Shown here: piece by piece, positions 45,396 through 53,891 of the stretch
Layout of the letters: the number at the start of each line of letters is the position of its first letter
How positions within the stretch are numbered: position 1 is the stretch's first letter
From: Streptomyces sp. ISL-10
Lineage (GTDB): Bacteria; Actinomycetota; Actinomycetes; Streptomycetales; Streptomycetaceae
Reading direction: 5' to 3'
Length of the DNA stretch: 64,000 nucleotides
Assembly: GCF_018614575.1 (NCBI RefSeq)
Contig: NZ_JAGGOJ010000002.1
Coordinates: 1-64,000, forward strand
The notes under the pieces: generated by a model
The model's input: only the letters and a program-made list of their open reading frames with translations
The model's database searches: none
What the model was told of the DNA's origin: nothing
Program-made: the position numbers and the translations under genes

Positions 45396-46886
45396 ATGAG
45401 TGCGAAAACTTACGAGGTGCGCACCTACGGGTGCCAGATGAACGTCCACGACTCCGAGCGGCTGTCGGGCCTGCTGGAGGACGCCGGTTACGTGCGGGCT
45501 CCCGACGGCGCCGACGGTGACGCCGACGTCGTCGTCTTCAACACCTGTGCGGTGCGGGAGAACGCCGACAACAAGCTCTACGGCAATCTCGGCCGTCTCG
45601 CGCCGATGAAGGCCAGGCGCCCCGGGATGCAGATCGCCGTCGGCGGCTGCCTCGCCCAGAAGGACCGCGACACCATCGTCACCAAGGCGCCGTGGGTCGA
45701 CGTCGTCTTCGGTACGCACAACATCGGCAAGCTCCCCGTGCTGCTCGAGCGCGCCCGCGTCCACGAAGAGGCGCAGGTGGAGATCGCCGAGTCGCTGGAG
45801 GCCTTCCCCTCGACGCTGCCGACCCGCCGCGAGTCCGCGTACGCCGCCTGGGTCTCGATCTCCGTCGGCTGCAACAACACCTGCACCTTCTGCATCGTCC
45901 CCGCCCTGCGAGGCAAGGAGAAGGACCGCAGGCCCGGCGACATCCTGGCCGAGATCGAGGCACTCGTCGCAGAAGGCGTCTCCGAGATCACCCTGCTCGG
46001 CCAGAACGTCAACGCCTACGGCTCCGACATCGGCGACCGCGAGGCGTTCAGCAAGCTGCTGCGGGCCTGCGGGAAGATCGAGGGTTTGGAGCGGGTCCGG
46101 TTCACCTCCCCCCACCCGCGCGACTTCACCGACGACGTCATCGCGGCCATGGCCGAGACGCCGAACGCGATGCCGCAGCTGCACATGCCGCTGCAGTCCG
46201 GGTCGGACACGATCCTCAAGGCGATGCGGCGCTCGTACCGGCAGGAGCGTTTCCTCGGGATCATCGAGAAGGTGCGCGCGGCCATTCCGCACGCCGCCAT
46301 CTCCACCGACATCATCGTGGGCTTCCCCGGCGAGACCGAGGAGGACTTCGAGCAGACGATGCACACCGTGCGCGAGGCCCGTTTCGCCAACGCCTTCACC
46401 TTCCAGTACTCCAAGCGACCCGGCACGCCCGCGGCGACCATGGAGAACCAGGTCCCCAAGGAGGTCGTCCAGGAGCGCTACATGCGTCTGGTCGCCCTGC
46501 AGGAGGAGATTTCCTGGGAGGAGAACAAGAAGCAGGTCGGGCGCACCCTCGAGGTCATGGTCGCCGAGGGCGAGGGCCGCAAGGACGGCGCCACGCACCG
46601 GCTCTCCGGCCGCGCGCCCGACAACCGCCTCGTCCACTTCACCAAGCCGGACGCCGAGGTGCGTCCCGGTGACGTCGTGACGGTCGAGATCACATACGCC
46701 GCTCCGCACCACCTCCTCGCGGAGGGTGTGGTGACGTCCGTACGCCGCACCCGCGCGGGCGACGCGTGGGCGCAGCGCAACGCGGCGGAGGCCGCGAAGC
46801 CGACCGGTGTGATGCTCGGCCTGCCGAAGATCGGCGCCCCGGAACCGCTGCCCGCGGCTGCTGCACCGGGCTGCGGCTGCGACTGA
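45396..46886 (+). CDS. miaB: tRNA-2-methylthio-N6-dimethylallyladenosine synthase MiaB
   Basis: The 496-aa radical-SAM methylthiotransferase acts on i6A37 of tRNAs, the product of MiaA encoded 2 kb downstream. UPF0004 Cys ligands are in [16 protein letters not shown] and GGCLAQ. The radical SAM motif is CNNTCTFC, and a TRAM domain lies near 395-465. QMNVHDSE and [10 protein letters not shown] separate it from RimO. The C-terminus ends in an unusual Cys-Gly motif (CGCD). ATG 45396 has a TACCCT 10 nt upstream and no strong ribosome-binding site. Confidence 0.95.
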   Translation: MSAKTYEVRTYGCQMNVHDSERLSGLLEDAGYVRAPDGADGDADVVVFNTCAVRENADNKLYGNLGRLAPMKARRPGMQIAVGGCLAQKDRDTIVTKAPWVDVVFGTHNIGKLPVLLERARVHEEAQVEIAESLEAFPSTLPTRRESAYAAWVSISVGCNNTCTFCIVPALRGKEKDRRPGDILAEIEALVAEGVSEITLLGQNVNAYGSDIGDREAFSKLLRACGKIEGLERVRFTSPHPRDFTDDVIAAMAETPNAMPQLHMPLQSGSDTILKAMRRSYRQERFLGIIEKVRAAIPHAAISTDIIVGFPGETEEDFEQTMHTVREARFANAFTFQYSKRPGTPAATMENQVPKEVVQERYMRLVALQEEISWEENKKQVGRTLEVMVAEGEGRKDGATHRLSGRAPDNRLVHFTKPDAEVRPGDVVTVEITYAAPHHLLAEGVVTSVRRTRAGDAWAQRNAAEAAKPTGVMLGLPKIGAPEPLPAAAAPGCGCD

Positions 46887-47301
46887 CCCCCCCTGTCAGC
46901 CGTTGCCTCGGCGGGCGGCCACGATCGTGTCCGGCACGCGCGTGCCGGACATGCCGATCGCACCCGACGCGCCGCTCGTATGCGGCGGTCGCCGGGGTGG
47001 GGCCGTGCGGTGTGCATCGCGCGATGCGGTGGTCACTGTGGTGGATCCCTGCGGTGGGTCCCTGCGGGGTCTGCTCGCGCTGCGGTAGGGCCAATGCGGT
47101 GTGCCTCTTGCCATGCGACGGTCACTGCGACCGTGATCGGGCGGACCTCGTTCCGGGACCGCGGCCCCGTTCTGCGGCGCGCAGGCGCTCCTGACGGGCC
47201 GCGTGCCACTCTCCGACCAGGGTCTTCCGCGGCCGCGGCCGCTCACTGGGGTGCGCCGGGTCGCCGACCCGGTGGCACGTGCACGCACTAGGCTGCCGAT
47301 C
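46887..47301. repeat. Non-coding region with palindrome and duplicated segment
   Basis: No gene is supported in these 415 nt. GTCCGGCACGC at 46929-46939 is followed directly by its complement to 46950, giving a perfect 22-bp palindrome that could end miaB transcription. A segment of about 32 nt (from 47005, TGCGGTGTGC..GGTCACTG) is repeated imperfectly from 47095. The last part holds TAGGCT (47289-47294), a likely -10 element for the next gene. Confidence 0.7.
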
Positions 47302-48009
47302 ATGCTCGTCGCCGCCGCCGTGTGCCCTTGCCCGCCCCTCCTGGTGCCCGACATCGCTGCCGGAGCCGCACCCGAACTCGACACCGCCCGCGAGGCGTGC
47401 GCCGACGCCGTGGGCCTGATCGCCGCTGCTCGGCCCGACCTGCTGCTCGTGGTCGGACCGGCCGCGGAGGCCGAGCACGGCACGTACCCGGCGGGATCGC
47501 GCGGCTCCTTCTGGAGCTTCGGCGAGGATCTCTCCGTATGTCTGGGCGTGGGGCCTGAGCAGGAACGGCAGCTGCCTCCCTCGCTCGCCGTCGCGGCATG
47601 GCTGCTCAGGCGTGCGAATTGGGCGGCCTGTCCGGTGGAGGGCCTCGGCGTGGACGACCGGCTCGTCGGCGAACGCTGCGCCGCGCTCGGGCGCGAGGCC
47701 GCCGAGCGGAGCGAGCGGGTCGCGATGCTGGTGATGGGCGACGGCAGTGCCTGCCGGACGCTCAAGGCCCCGGGGTACCTCGACGAACGTGCGGCGGGCT
47801 TCGACCGGGACGCCGCTCGGGCGCTGGGCGCGGCGGATGCCGAGGCACTGATGGTGCTGGACGAGTCGCTGGCCCGGGAGCTCAAGGCCGCCGGCCGCGC
47901 CCCCTGGCAGGTGCTCGCGGGCGCCGCGCGGGGGGCGGGACTCGAGGGCCGCCTGCTGTACGAGGACGCACCGTACGGGGTGGGCTACTTCGTCGCGACC
48001 TGGTCCTGA
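47302..48009 (+). CDS. Class III extradiol dioxygenase-like protein
   Basis: The 235-aa protein resembles the LigB/class III extradiol ring-cleavage dioxygenase family, found in actinobacteria between miaB and miaA. It begins MLVAAAVCPCPPLLVPDIA and has VVGPAAEAEHGTYPAGSRG, VMGDGSACRTLKAPGYLDE and the C-terminal YEDAPYGVGYFVATW. Usual metal-binding His residues of true dioxygenases are mostly not evident (CPCPP in place of HPP), so catalysis is doubtful. TAGGCT ends 7 nt before ATG 47302, which suggests leaderless translation. Confidence 0.8.
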   Translation: MLVAAAVCPCPPLLVPDIAAGAAPELDTAREACADAVGLIAAARPDLLLVVGPAAEAEHGTYPAGSRGSFWSFGEDLSVCLGVGPEQERQLPPSLAVAAWLLRRANWAACPVEGLGVDDRLVGERCAALGREAAERSERVAMLVMGDGSACRTLKAPGYLDERAAGFDRDAARALGAADAEALMVLDESLARELKAAGRAPWQVLAGAARGAGLEGRLLYEDAPYGVGYFVATWS

Positions 48010-48155
48010 CCACCGCGCAGGCCGACCGGGCGCCATGGCCGGAACCGGTCCGGGCCTGCCCCACCGGCCCTGGCACGGCCCTACCGCCGCGGCAGCGCGC
48101 CGGCCGGGAGGGCCCCCGGCCGCGCCCACGTGCCGGCGCCGCATCTCGCGAAGAC

Positions 48156-48189
48156 GGACGGCCGCGGAGCATGCGCTCCGCGGCCGTCC
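48156..48189. terminator. Bidirectional terminator
   Basis: A perfect 15-bp stem (48156-48170 with 48175-48189) with an ATGC loop separates two convergent genes. TTGTT follows on the plus strand. Confidence 0.85.
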
Positions 48190-48198
48190 TTGTTCACC

Positions 48199-48444
48199 TC
48201 AGGCTGCCGGCGGCGTCGTGCCGGGGCCCTTCTCGTCGCGGTGCGCGATGCGGCCCAGGGCCTCCTTGGCCTTGCCTGTACCCGTCTCGATCTTGCTGCT
48301 GTACTTGCCCTTGGTCTTGTCGTCGACCGTCTTGGCGGCCCTGTCCAGGCCCTTCTCGATCCTGCCCTCGTGCTGCTGGGCCAGGTCGGTGACCTTGTCC
48401 TTGGCCGGGGCGAGCTTGGCCTTCAGGGTGTCCAGGAAGCCCAT
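48199..48444 (-). CDS. Rv0909-type antitoxin-like small protein
   Basis: The 81-aa protein (MGFLDTLKAKLAPAKDKVTD) is a Lys/Asp-rich helical protein like the MT0933/Rv0909 antitoxin family: LAQQHEGRIEKGLDRAAKTV followed by DDKTKGKYSSKI. The mycobacterial relative is paired with toxin Rv0910; no toxin of that SRPBCC type is adjacent here. GGGAAGG precedes ATG 48444. In Streptomyces it may act as a stress-related soluble protein instead of an antitoxin. It is 33 nt from the upstream small gene, so probably co-transcribed. Confidence 0.8.
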   Translation of the reverse strand: MGFLDTLKAKLAPAKDKVTDLAQQHEGRIEKGLDRAAKTVDDKTKGKYSSKIETGTGKAKEALGRIAHRDEKGPGTTPPAA

Positions 48445-48477
48445 GGTCCACCTTCCCTCGTCATCCCGTATGGGGCA

Positions 48478-48714
48478 CTACTTCCGGGCGCTTTCTCCGG
48501 CCTCGCTGTCCGCCGCTTCCTCGGCGGACTGCTGCTTGGGGATGTCCACCCCCGTGGCGGCCGTCTCCTCGGCGAGCGTGCCATCTGCATCGGCTTGGGA
48601 GTCGGACGGGGCGCCGGCCGGGGGCTCCGCCGCCACGGTGGCGAGGGGTGCCTCCTGGTCCGACGCCTCGGCGGTCGCCACAGACTTACCGCGGAACCAT
48701 GAAAAAACGCCCAT
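48478..48714 (-). CDS. Small acidic protein, unknown function
   Basis: The 78-aa protein starts MGVFSWFRGKSV and continues as a low-complexity Ala/Glu/Asp/Ser-rich region likely to be disordered. A short amphipathic, basic-aromatic N-terminus might bind membranes. ATG 48714 is chosen because GGAG stands 5-6 nt upstream and the start matches similar small Streptomyces proteins as recalled. It precedes the antitoxin-like gene in the same direction. No function can be assigned. Confidence 0.65.
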   Translation of the reverse strand: MGVFSWFRGKSVATAEASDQEAPLATVAAEPPAGAPSDSQADADGTLAEETAATGVDIPKQQSAEEAADSEAGESARK

Positions 48715-48895
48715 ATCTGCTCCATAGCGTACTCGTGCGGGCGAAGTTCCGCGCCGCCCGGAGCGTTCCATTGCGCCGCTCGCGGGTACCGGCCCGAAAC
48801 CGGCGTCCGGAACCTCGCAACAGGCAACGACCCCCGCCGCCTGCCGTCACTTCGCTCGTTCGGGGAGCGGCGCCGGGGTTTGCGAGACTGGGGCG

Positions 48896-49834
48896 GTGAG
48901 AAGTGCAGCTCCCGCACCGCGGGTCATCGCCGTCGTCGGTCCCACCGCGGCCGGAAAGTCCGATCTTGGGGTCTTCCTGGCCCAGCGGCTGGACGGCGAA
49001 GTCGTCAACGCCGACTCCATGCAGCTCTACCGTGGGATGGACATCGGCACCGCCAAGCTGACGGTCGAGGAGCGCCACGGCGTCCCGCACCGGCTGCTCG
49101 ACATCTGGGACGTCACGGAGACGGCGAGCGTCGCCGAGTACCAGCGGCTGGCCAGGGCGGAGATCGACCGGCTGCTCGCCGAGGGCCGCACACCCGTCCT
49201 GGTGGGTGGTTCGGGGCTGTACGTGCGCGGGGCGATCGACGCCCTCGAATTCCCGGGAACCGACCCCGATGTGCGGGCCCGGCTGGAGGAGGAGCTGACC
49301 TTGCGCGGCTCCGGGGCACTCCACGCCCGTCTCGCCGTCGCCGACCCCGCTGCGGGCCGCGCGATCCTGCCGGGCAACGGGCGTCGCATCGTCAGGGCCC
49401 TCGAGGTCATCGAGATCACGGGCAAGCCCTTCACGGCCAACCTCCCGGGCCACGACTCCGTCTACGACACCGTGCAGATCGGCGTCGACGTCGGGCGGCC
49501 GGAGCTCGACGAGCGCATCGCCCTGCGCGTGGACCGCATGTGGGAGGCCGGGCTCGTCGAGGAAGTACGCGCCCTTGCGGAGCAGGGGCTCCGCGAGGGG
49601 CGCACCGCGTCCCGCGCGCTGGGCTATCAGCAGGTGCTCTCCGCGCTCGCGGGGGAGTGCACCGAACTCCAGGCGCGCGAGGAGACCGTGCGCGCCACGA
49701 AACGCTTCGCACGCCGACAGGACTCCTGGTTCCGGCGCGATCCGCGGGTGCGCTGGCTCAGCGGCGCGACTGAGGACCGGGAGGAACTTCCGCAGCATGC
49801 GCTGGCGTTGATCGAACGAGCGGTCACAGCCTGA
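48896..49834 (+). CDS. miaA: tRNA dimethylallyltransferase MiaA
   Basis: The 312-aa enzyme adds a dimethylallyl group to A37 of tRNAs reading UNN codons. The P-loop is GPTAAGKSD (K21). NADSMQLYRGMDIGTAK holds the catalytic Asp, and VGGSGLYVRG and ALEVIEITGKP are family motifs. The basic C-terminal segment (ATKRFARRQDSWFRRD) contacts the tRNA anticodon arm. GTG 48896 has no ribosome-binding site; GAGACT ends 6 nt before it. MiaB completes the modification. Confidence 0.95.
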   Translation: MRSAAPAPRVIAVVGPTAAGKSDLGVFLAQRLDGEVVNADSMQLYRGMDIGTAKLTVEERHGVPHRLLDIWDVTETASVAEYQRLARAEIDRLLAEGRTPVLVGGSGLYVRGAIDALEFPGTDPDVRARLEEELTLRGSGALHARLAVADPAAGRAILPGNGRRIVRALEVIEITGKPFTANLPGHDSVYDTVQIGVDVGRPELDERIALRVDRMWEAGLVEEVRALAEQGLREGRTASRALGYQQVLSALAGECTELQAREETVRATKRFARRQDSWFRRDPRVRWLSGATEDREELPQHALALIERAVTA

Positions 49835-49940
49835 TCACGTGATGGCATCGGGACGCTCCGCCCGTCATATCGGCCACCTGGAGCGTGCCATCATCGAGCA
49901 TCGATCGACAGCTGAGTCCGAGTTGGGAGGGCGCGTGGCG

Positions 49941-50381
49941 ATGGAGGCCGGCCCTCGCGACACCGAGCGGGAGCGCCGAGATGCCGCCGAAGGCACCTCG
50001 GGGCTGAGCCCGGATGGTCCCGACGAGCAGGACGTGCTCGCCGACGAGGTCGAGGTGGAGCTCCGCCCGCAGCGGCGCCTGCGCATCTGGCAGCTCGCCC
50101 CGATCGTCGCGCTCGCCGCTGTCGGCTCCCTGATGTTCGCCTTCCCGCTCGCCTTCGGCACGGGGGACGGCGGGGCGGTGGTCGCCATGCTCGGCCTGCT
50201 GATCAGCTGCTGCGCGGCCGGCTGGGGCGTGATGGCGGCCCGTCGCGTCGGGCACACCTGGCCCGGCCTGCCCGCCCGTGGCTCCGGCGAGCGTCCGGAC
50301 TGGCGCGTCCTGGCTCTGTATGTGGGCGTGGGTGCGGTCCTCGTCGCCCTCGCGGTGTGGCGGGTGGCCCGCCTGCGCTGA
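49941..50381 (+). CDS. Hypothetical membrane protein
   Basis: The 146-aa protein has a charged N-terminus rich in Asp/Glu (to about 50), followed by three hydrophobic segments (about 55-75, 82-103 and 122-140: IWQLAPIVALAAVGSLMFA, GAVVAMLGLLISCCAAGWGV, VLALYVGVGAVLVALAVW). No family is recognised; location between miaA and dapF is conserved as recalled. ATG 49941 and GTG 49935 both follow GGGAGG; ATG is preferred. A longer frame upstream (49839) is less likely. Confidence 0.7.
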   Translation: MEAGPRDTERERRDAAEGTSGLSPDGPDEQDVLADEVEVELRPQRRLRIWQLAPIVALAAVGSLMFAFPLAFGTGDGGAVVAMLGLLISCCAAGWGVMAARRVGHTWPGLPARGSGERPDWRVLALYVGVGAVLVALAVWRVARLR

Positions 50382-50692
50382 GCCGGCGCACCGGGGGTCG
50401 GATGCCTGCGTGAGCGGCGCTCACCGGACCCGTATGCCTGAGCTGAGCGGCACCGCACGTGCTGCGCCTGCGCCGGTCGTACGTCCGCCCGCGCGCGCCC
50501 GTGCCGCGCCGTGCACCGCATCCGCTTACGCCGCGCATCATGCACCCGTGCCGAGGGCGCCTCGACCGACCAGCGCCGAGCACGGCCCTGCCGCCCGGCG
50601 CGGCTCTCGCCCGGCTGCCTCCCCATCCACCAACGACCCCTCCCCATCCACCGGACGACCCGCTGTCGGACCGTCCTCGTACGATGGTGGGC
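50382..50692. other. Intergenic region before dapF
   Basis: No gene is supported in these 311 nt. Short direct repeats are present: ATGCCTG with GAGCGGC at about 50402 and 50433, and CCCCATCCAC at 50631 and 50642. TACGAT (50680-50685) ends 7 nt before the dapF start and probably is its -10 element. Confidence 0.6.
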
Positions 50693-51598
50693 GTGACCAT
50701 CTCGCAGACCTCCCCCATCCCCTTCCTCAAGGGCCACGGCACCGAGAACGACTTCGTGATCGTCCCGGACCCGGACAACGGCATCGACCTGCCGGCGGCG
50801 GCCGTCGCCAGGCTGTGCGACCGCCGGGCCGGTATCGGCGGTGACGGACTGCTGCACGTGGTGCGCTCGGCGGCTCACCCCGAGGCCCGGAGCATGGCGG
50901 ACGAGGCCGAGTGGTTCATGGACTACCGCAACGCCGACGGCTCCGTCGTGGAGATGTGCGGAAACGGCGTCCGGGTCTTCGCCCGCTACCTCCAGCGTGT
51001 CGGCCACACCGAGGCCGGAGACATCGCCGTGGCGACCCGTGGCGGCGTCAAGAAGGTCCACATCGCCAAGACGCCGGCCGGCACCGGTGCCGACGCCGGT
51101 GACATCACCGTCTCCATGGGGCGCGCACTGCTCCCCGAGGACGGCGTGACCGTCACGGTCGGCGACCGCAGCTGGCCCGCGAGGAATGTGAACATGGGCA
51201 ACCCTCACGCGGTCGCGTTCGTCGACCGTCTTGACCACGCGGGGAATCTGCACGCGGCGCCCCCGTTCAGCCCGGCGTCGGTCTACCCGGACGGGGTGAA
51301 CGTGGAGTTCGTCGTCGACCGCGGTGAGCGTCACGTCGCCATGCGCGTGCACGAACGGGGGTCCGGCGAGACGCGTTCCTGCGGTACGGGGGCGTGCGCG
51401 GTCGCCGTCGCGGCGGCCCGCAGGGATGGCGTGGACCCGGCCGTCACCGGCACCCCCGTCACGTACACGGTGGACCTGCCCGGCGGCCGCCTCGTCATCA
51501 CCGAGCGGCCCGATGGGGAGATCGAGATGACCGGACCGGCCGTGATCGTCGCCGAGGGATACATCGAGCCGGCCCTCCTCCAAGCCGTGCTCGCATAG
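50693..51598 (+). CDS. dapF: Diaminopimelate epimerase
   Basis: The 301-aa enzyme interconverts LL- and meso-diaminopimelate for lysine and peptidoglycan synthesis; Streptomyces walls contain the LL form. Both catalytic Cys are present: C89 in EMCGNGVRVF and C230 in SCGTGACAV. The FLKGHGTENDFVIV start is the family signature. GTG 50693 is chosen because TACGAT ends 7 nt upstream, fitting leaderless translation; ATG 50684 would lie within the -10 element. Confidence 0.95.
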   Translation: MTISQTSPIPFLKGHGTENDFVIVPDPDNGIDLPAAAVARLCDRRAGIGGDGLLHVVRSAAHPEARSMADEAEWFMDYRNADGSVVEMCGNGVRVFARYLQRVGHTEAGDIAVATRGGVKKVHIAKTPAGTGADAGDITVSMGRALLPEDGVTVTVGDRSWPARNVNMGNPHAVAFVDRLDHAGNLHAAPPFSPASVYPDGVNVEFVVDRGERHVAMRVHERGSGETRSCGTGACAVAVAAARRDGVDPAVTGTPVTYTVDLPGGRLVITERPDGEIEMTGPAVIVAEGYIEPALLQAVLA

Positions 51599-51736
51599 AG
51601 CTTCGCTCGAATGGGTGATCCGGTTCACGCTGGGCGAGAGCGGGACTGCGCCACGTGGTGGGCTCGGTAGCATCAAGCACCGGCCCGGAGGCACGATCTG
51701 ACCTTCCATCGCCGGTCGAAGCAGCCGGAGGTGCCC

Positions 51737-53815
51737 ATGAGTGCAGAGGCCGCCAACCCTGGTGCCCACAGCCGCAGGCGCGGCCGTCCCAGGATCGACC
51801 TCCGCCGGATCGGCCGCGCCGCGCTGCTGGGCCCCACCGGGCGTGACCGTCTCCCCGACGCGATCGGACATGTCGTCGACGCGCACCGCGCACACCATCC
51901 GGACGCCGATCTCGCCCAGTTGCACAAGGCGTATGTGCTGGCGGAGTCGTCCCACCGCGGGCAGTTCCGCAAGAGCGGCGAGCCGTACATCACCCATCCC
52001 CTCGCCGTCACGCTCATCCTCGCCGAACTGGGCGCGGAGACCACCACGTTGACAGCTTCGCTGCTGCACGACACCGTCGAGGACACCGAGGTGACGCTCG
52101 ATCAGGTGAAGGCCGAGTTCGGTGCCGAGGTCGCCTACCTCGTCGACGGTGTCACCAAACTCGAGAAGGTCGACTACGGTGCCGCCGCCGAACCGGAGAC
52201 GTTCCGCAAGATGCTCGTCGCCACCGGCAACGACGTCCGCGTGATGTCGATCAAACTCGCCGACCGGCTGCACAACATGCGCACCCTCGGCGTCATGCGC
52301 CCCGAGAAGCAGGCGCGCATCGCCAAGGTGACCCGTGACGTCCTCATCCCCCTCGCCGAGCGGCTCGGTGTCCAGGCGCTGAAGACCGAACTGGAGGATC
52401 TGGTCTTCGCGATCCTGCACCCCGAGGAGTACGAGCGCACGCGCGCCCTCATCGCCGAGAACGCCACGGCGTGCAACGCACTCGCCACCATCGCCGAGGA
52501 CTTCCGGACCGTGCTGCGCGACGCCGGTATCACGGCCGAAGTCCTCATCAGACCCCGGCACTTCGTGTCCGTGCACCGTGTCTGTCTCAAACGTTCCGAG
52601 GTGCGCAGCACCGACTTCGGGCGCGTACTCGTCCTCGTCGCCGAGGACGCCGACTGCTACGGGGTGCTCGGCGAGCTGCACACCTGCTTCACGCCGGTGA
52701 TCTCCGAGTTCAAGGACTTCATCGCCGCCCCCAAGTTCAACCTGTACCAGTCGCTGCACACGGCCGTCGCGGGCCCGGACGGCGCCGTCGCCGAAGTCCT
52801 CATCCGTACCCACCAGATGCACCGGGTGGCCGAGGCCGGGGTGGTCGCGCTCGGAAATCCGTACGTGCCGACCGAGGGCGCGGAGCCGCTCGACGGCGAG
52901 CGCGCCGATCCGACCAGGCCCGGCTGGCTGTCCCGGCTCCTCGAATGGCAGCAGTCCACACCCGACCCGGACACCTTCTGGACCTCCCTGCGCGCGGACC
53001 TGGCGCAGGACAAGGAGATCACCATCTTCCGGGCCGACGGCCGGGCGCTCGGCCTGCCGGCCGGTGCCACCTGTGTCGACGCGGCCTACGCCCAGTACGG
53101 CGAGGAGGCGCACGCCTGTATCGGCGCCCGCGTCAACGGCCGCCTGGCGACCCTGAGCACCCAGCTCAACGACGGCGACACCGTGCACGTCCTGCTTGCC
53201 CAGGACGCCTCCTCGGGCCCGTCGCCGGACTGGCTCGACCACGCCCGCACCCCCGCCGCACGGATCGCCATCAGCGGCTGGCTCGAAGCCCACCCCGAGG
53301 GCGTGAGCGCCCAGGCCGCCGCTCCCCGGCACCCCGCCCCACGCGCGGCCGACCGGCCGGCCTCGGTGAACGCTGTCGTCGACCTTCCGGGCGCGACGGT
53401 ACGGCTCGCCGGCTGCTGTACGCCCGTCCCGCCCGACACCGTCACCGGCTTCGCCGTTCGCGGCGGCGCGGTGACCGTCCACCGTGCGGAATGTCCCGCG
53501 GTGGCCCGCATGGAAAGCGTCGGCCGCGCGCCGGTGAACGTGCGCTGGGGCGACGGCTCCGAGTGCCGGGTCACCCTGGTCGCCGAATCGTTCGGCCGGC
53601 CCCGGCTGCTCGCCGACCTCACCGAGGTCATCGCGGGCGAGGGCGCGGCCATCGTCTCGGCCACGGTCGAACCGCCGAGCCAGCAGCGCGTACGGCACAC
53701 GTACACCCTGCAACTGCCCGACGCCGCCGGACTTCCCGCCCTGATGCGCGCCATGCGCGACGTCCCGGGCGTGTACGACGTCAGCAGGACCCAGCATCCG
53801 GCCGCCACCGCCTGA
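51737..53815 (+). CDS. rshA: RelA/SpoT homologue RshA, (p)ppGpp hydrolase/synthetase
   Basis: The 692-aa RSH protein has an N-terminal HD hydrolase domain with intact motifs (YITHPLAVT, LLHDTVEDTEVT, IKLADRLHNMRTL). The synthetase domain follows (about 230-390), but it departs from the consensus: the GRPKHxYSI segment reads IRPRHFVSV, and the RxKD motif reads EFKD (VISEFKDFIAAPKFNLYQSLH). A TGS domain is near 430-490, and a zinc-finger/ACT-like C-terminus contains RLAGCCTPVPPD. This is the second RSH of Streptomyces (recalled as SCO5794, rshA), distinct from relA. GGAGG precedes ATG 51737. The gene is downstream of dapF. Confidence 0.92.
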   Translation: MSAEAANPGAHSRRRGRPRIDLRRIGRAALLGPTGRDRLPDAIGHVVDAHRAHHPDADLAQLHKAYVLAESSHRGQFRKSGEPYITHPLAVTLILAELGAETTTLTASLLHDTVEDTEVTLDQVKAEFGAEVAYLVDGVTKLEKVDYGAAAEPETFRKMLVATGNDVRVMSIKLADRLHNMRTLGVMRPEKQARIAKVTRDVLIPLAERLGVQALKTELEDLVFAILHPEEYERTRALIAENATACNALATIAEDFRTVLRDAGITAEVLIRPRHFVSVHRVCLKRSEVRSTDFGRVLVLVAEDADCYGVLGELHTCFTPVISEFKDFIAAPKFNLYQSLHTAVAGPDGAVAEVLIRTHQMHRVAEAGVVALGNPYVPTEGAEPLDGERADPTRPGWLSRLLEWQQSTPDPDTFWTSLRADLAQDKEITIFRADGRALGLPAGATCVDAAYAQYGEEAHACIGARVNGRLATLSTQLNDGDTVHVLLAQDASSGPSPDWLDHARTPAARIAISGWLEAHPEGVSAQAAAPRHPAPRAADRPASVNAVVDLPGATVRLAGCCTPVPPDTVTGFAVRGGAVTVHRAECPAVARMESVGRAPVNVRWGDGSECRVTLVAESFGRPRLLADLTEVIAGEGAAIVSATVEPPSQQRVRHTYTLQLPDAAGLPALMRAMRDVPGVYDVSRTQHPAATA

Positions 53816-53891
53816 CCTCGTTCGGGTGGGGACGCGGCCCGCCGTCGCGTGCCGTCGTGGCAGCCCAGGAGTGCGCTGGTAGCGGTAGGGC

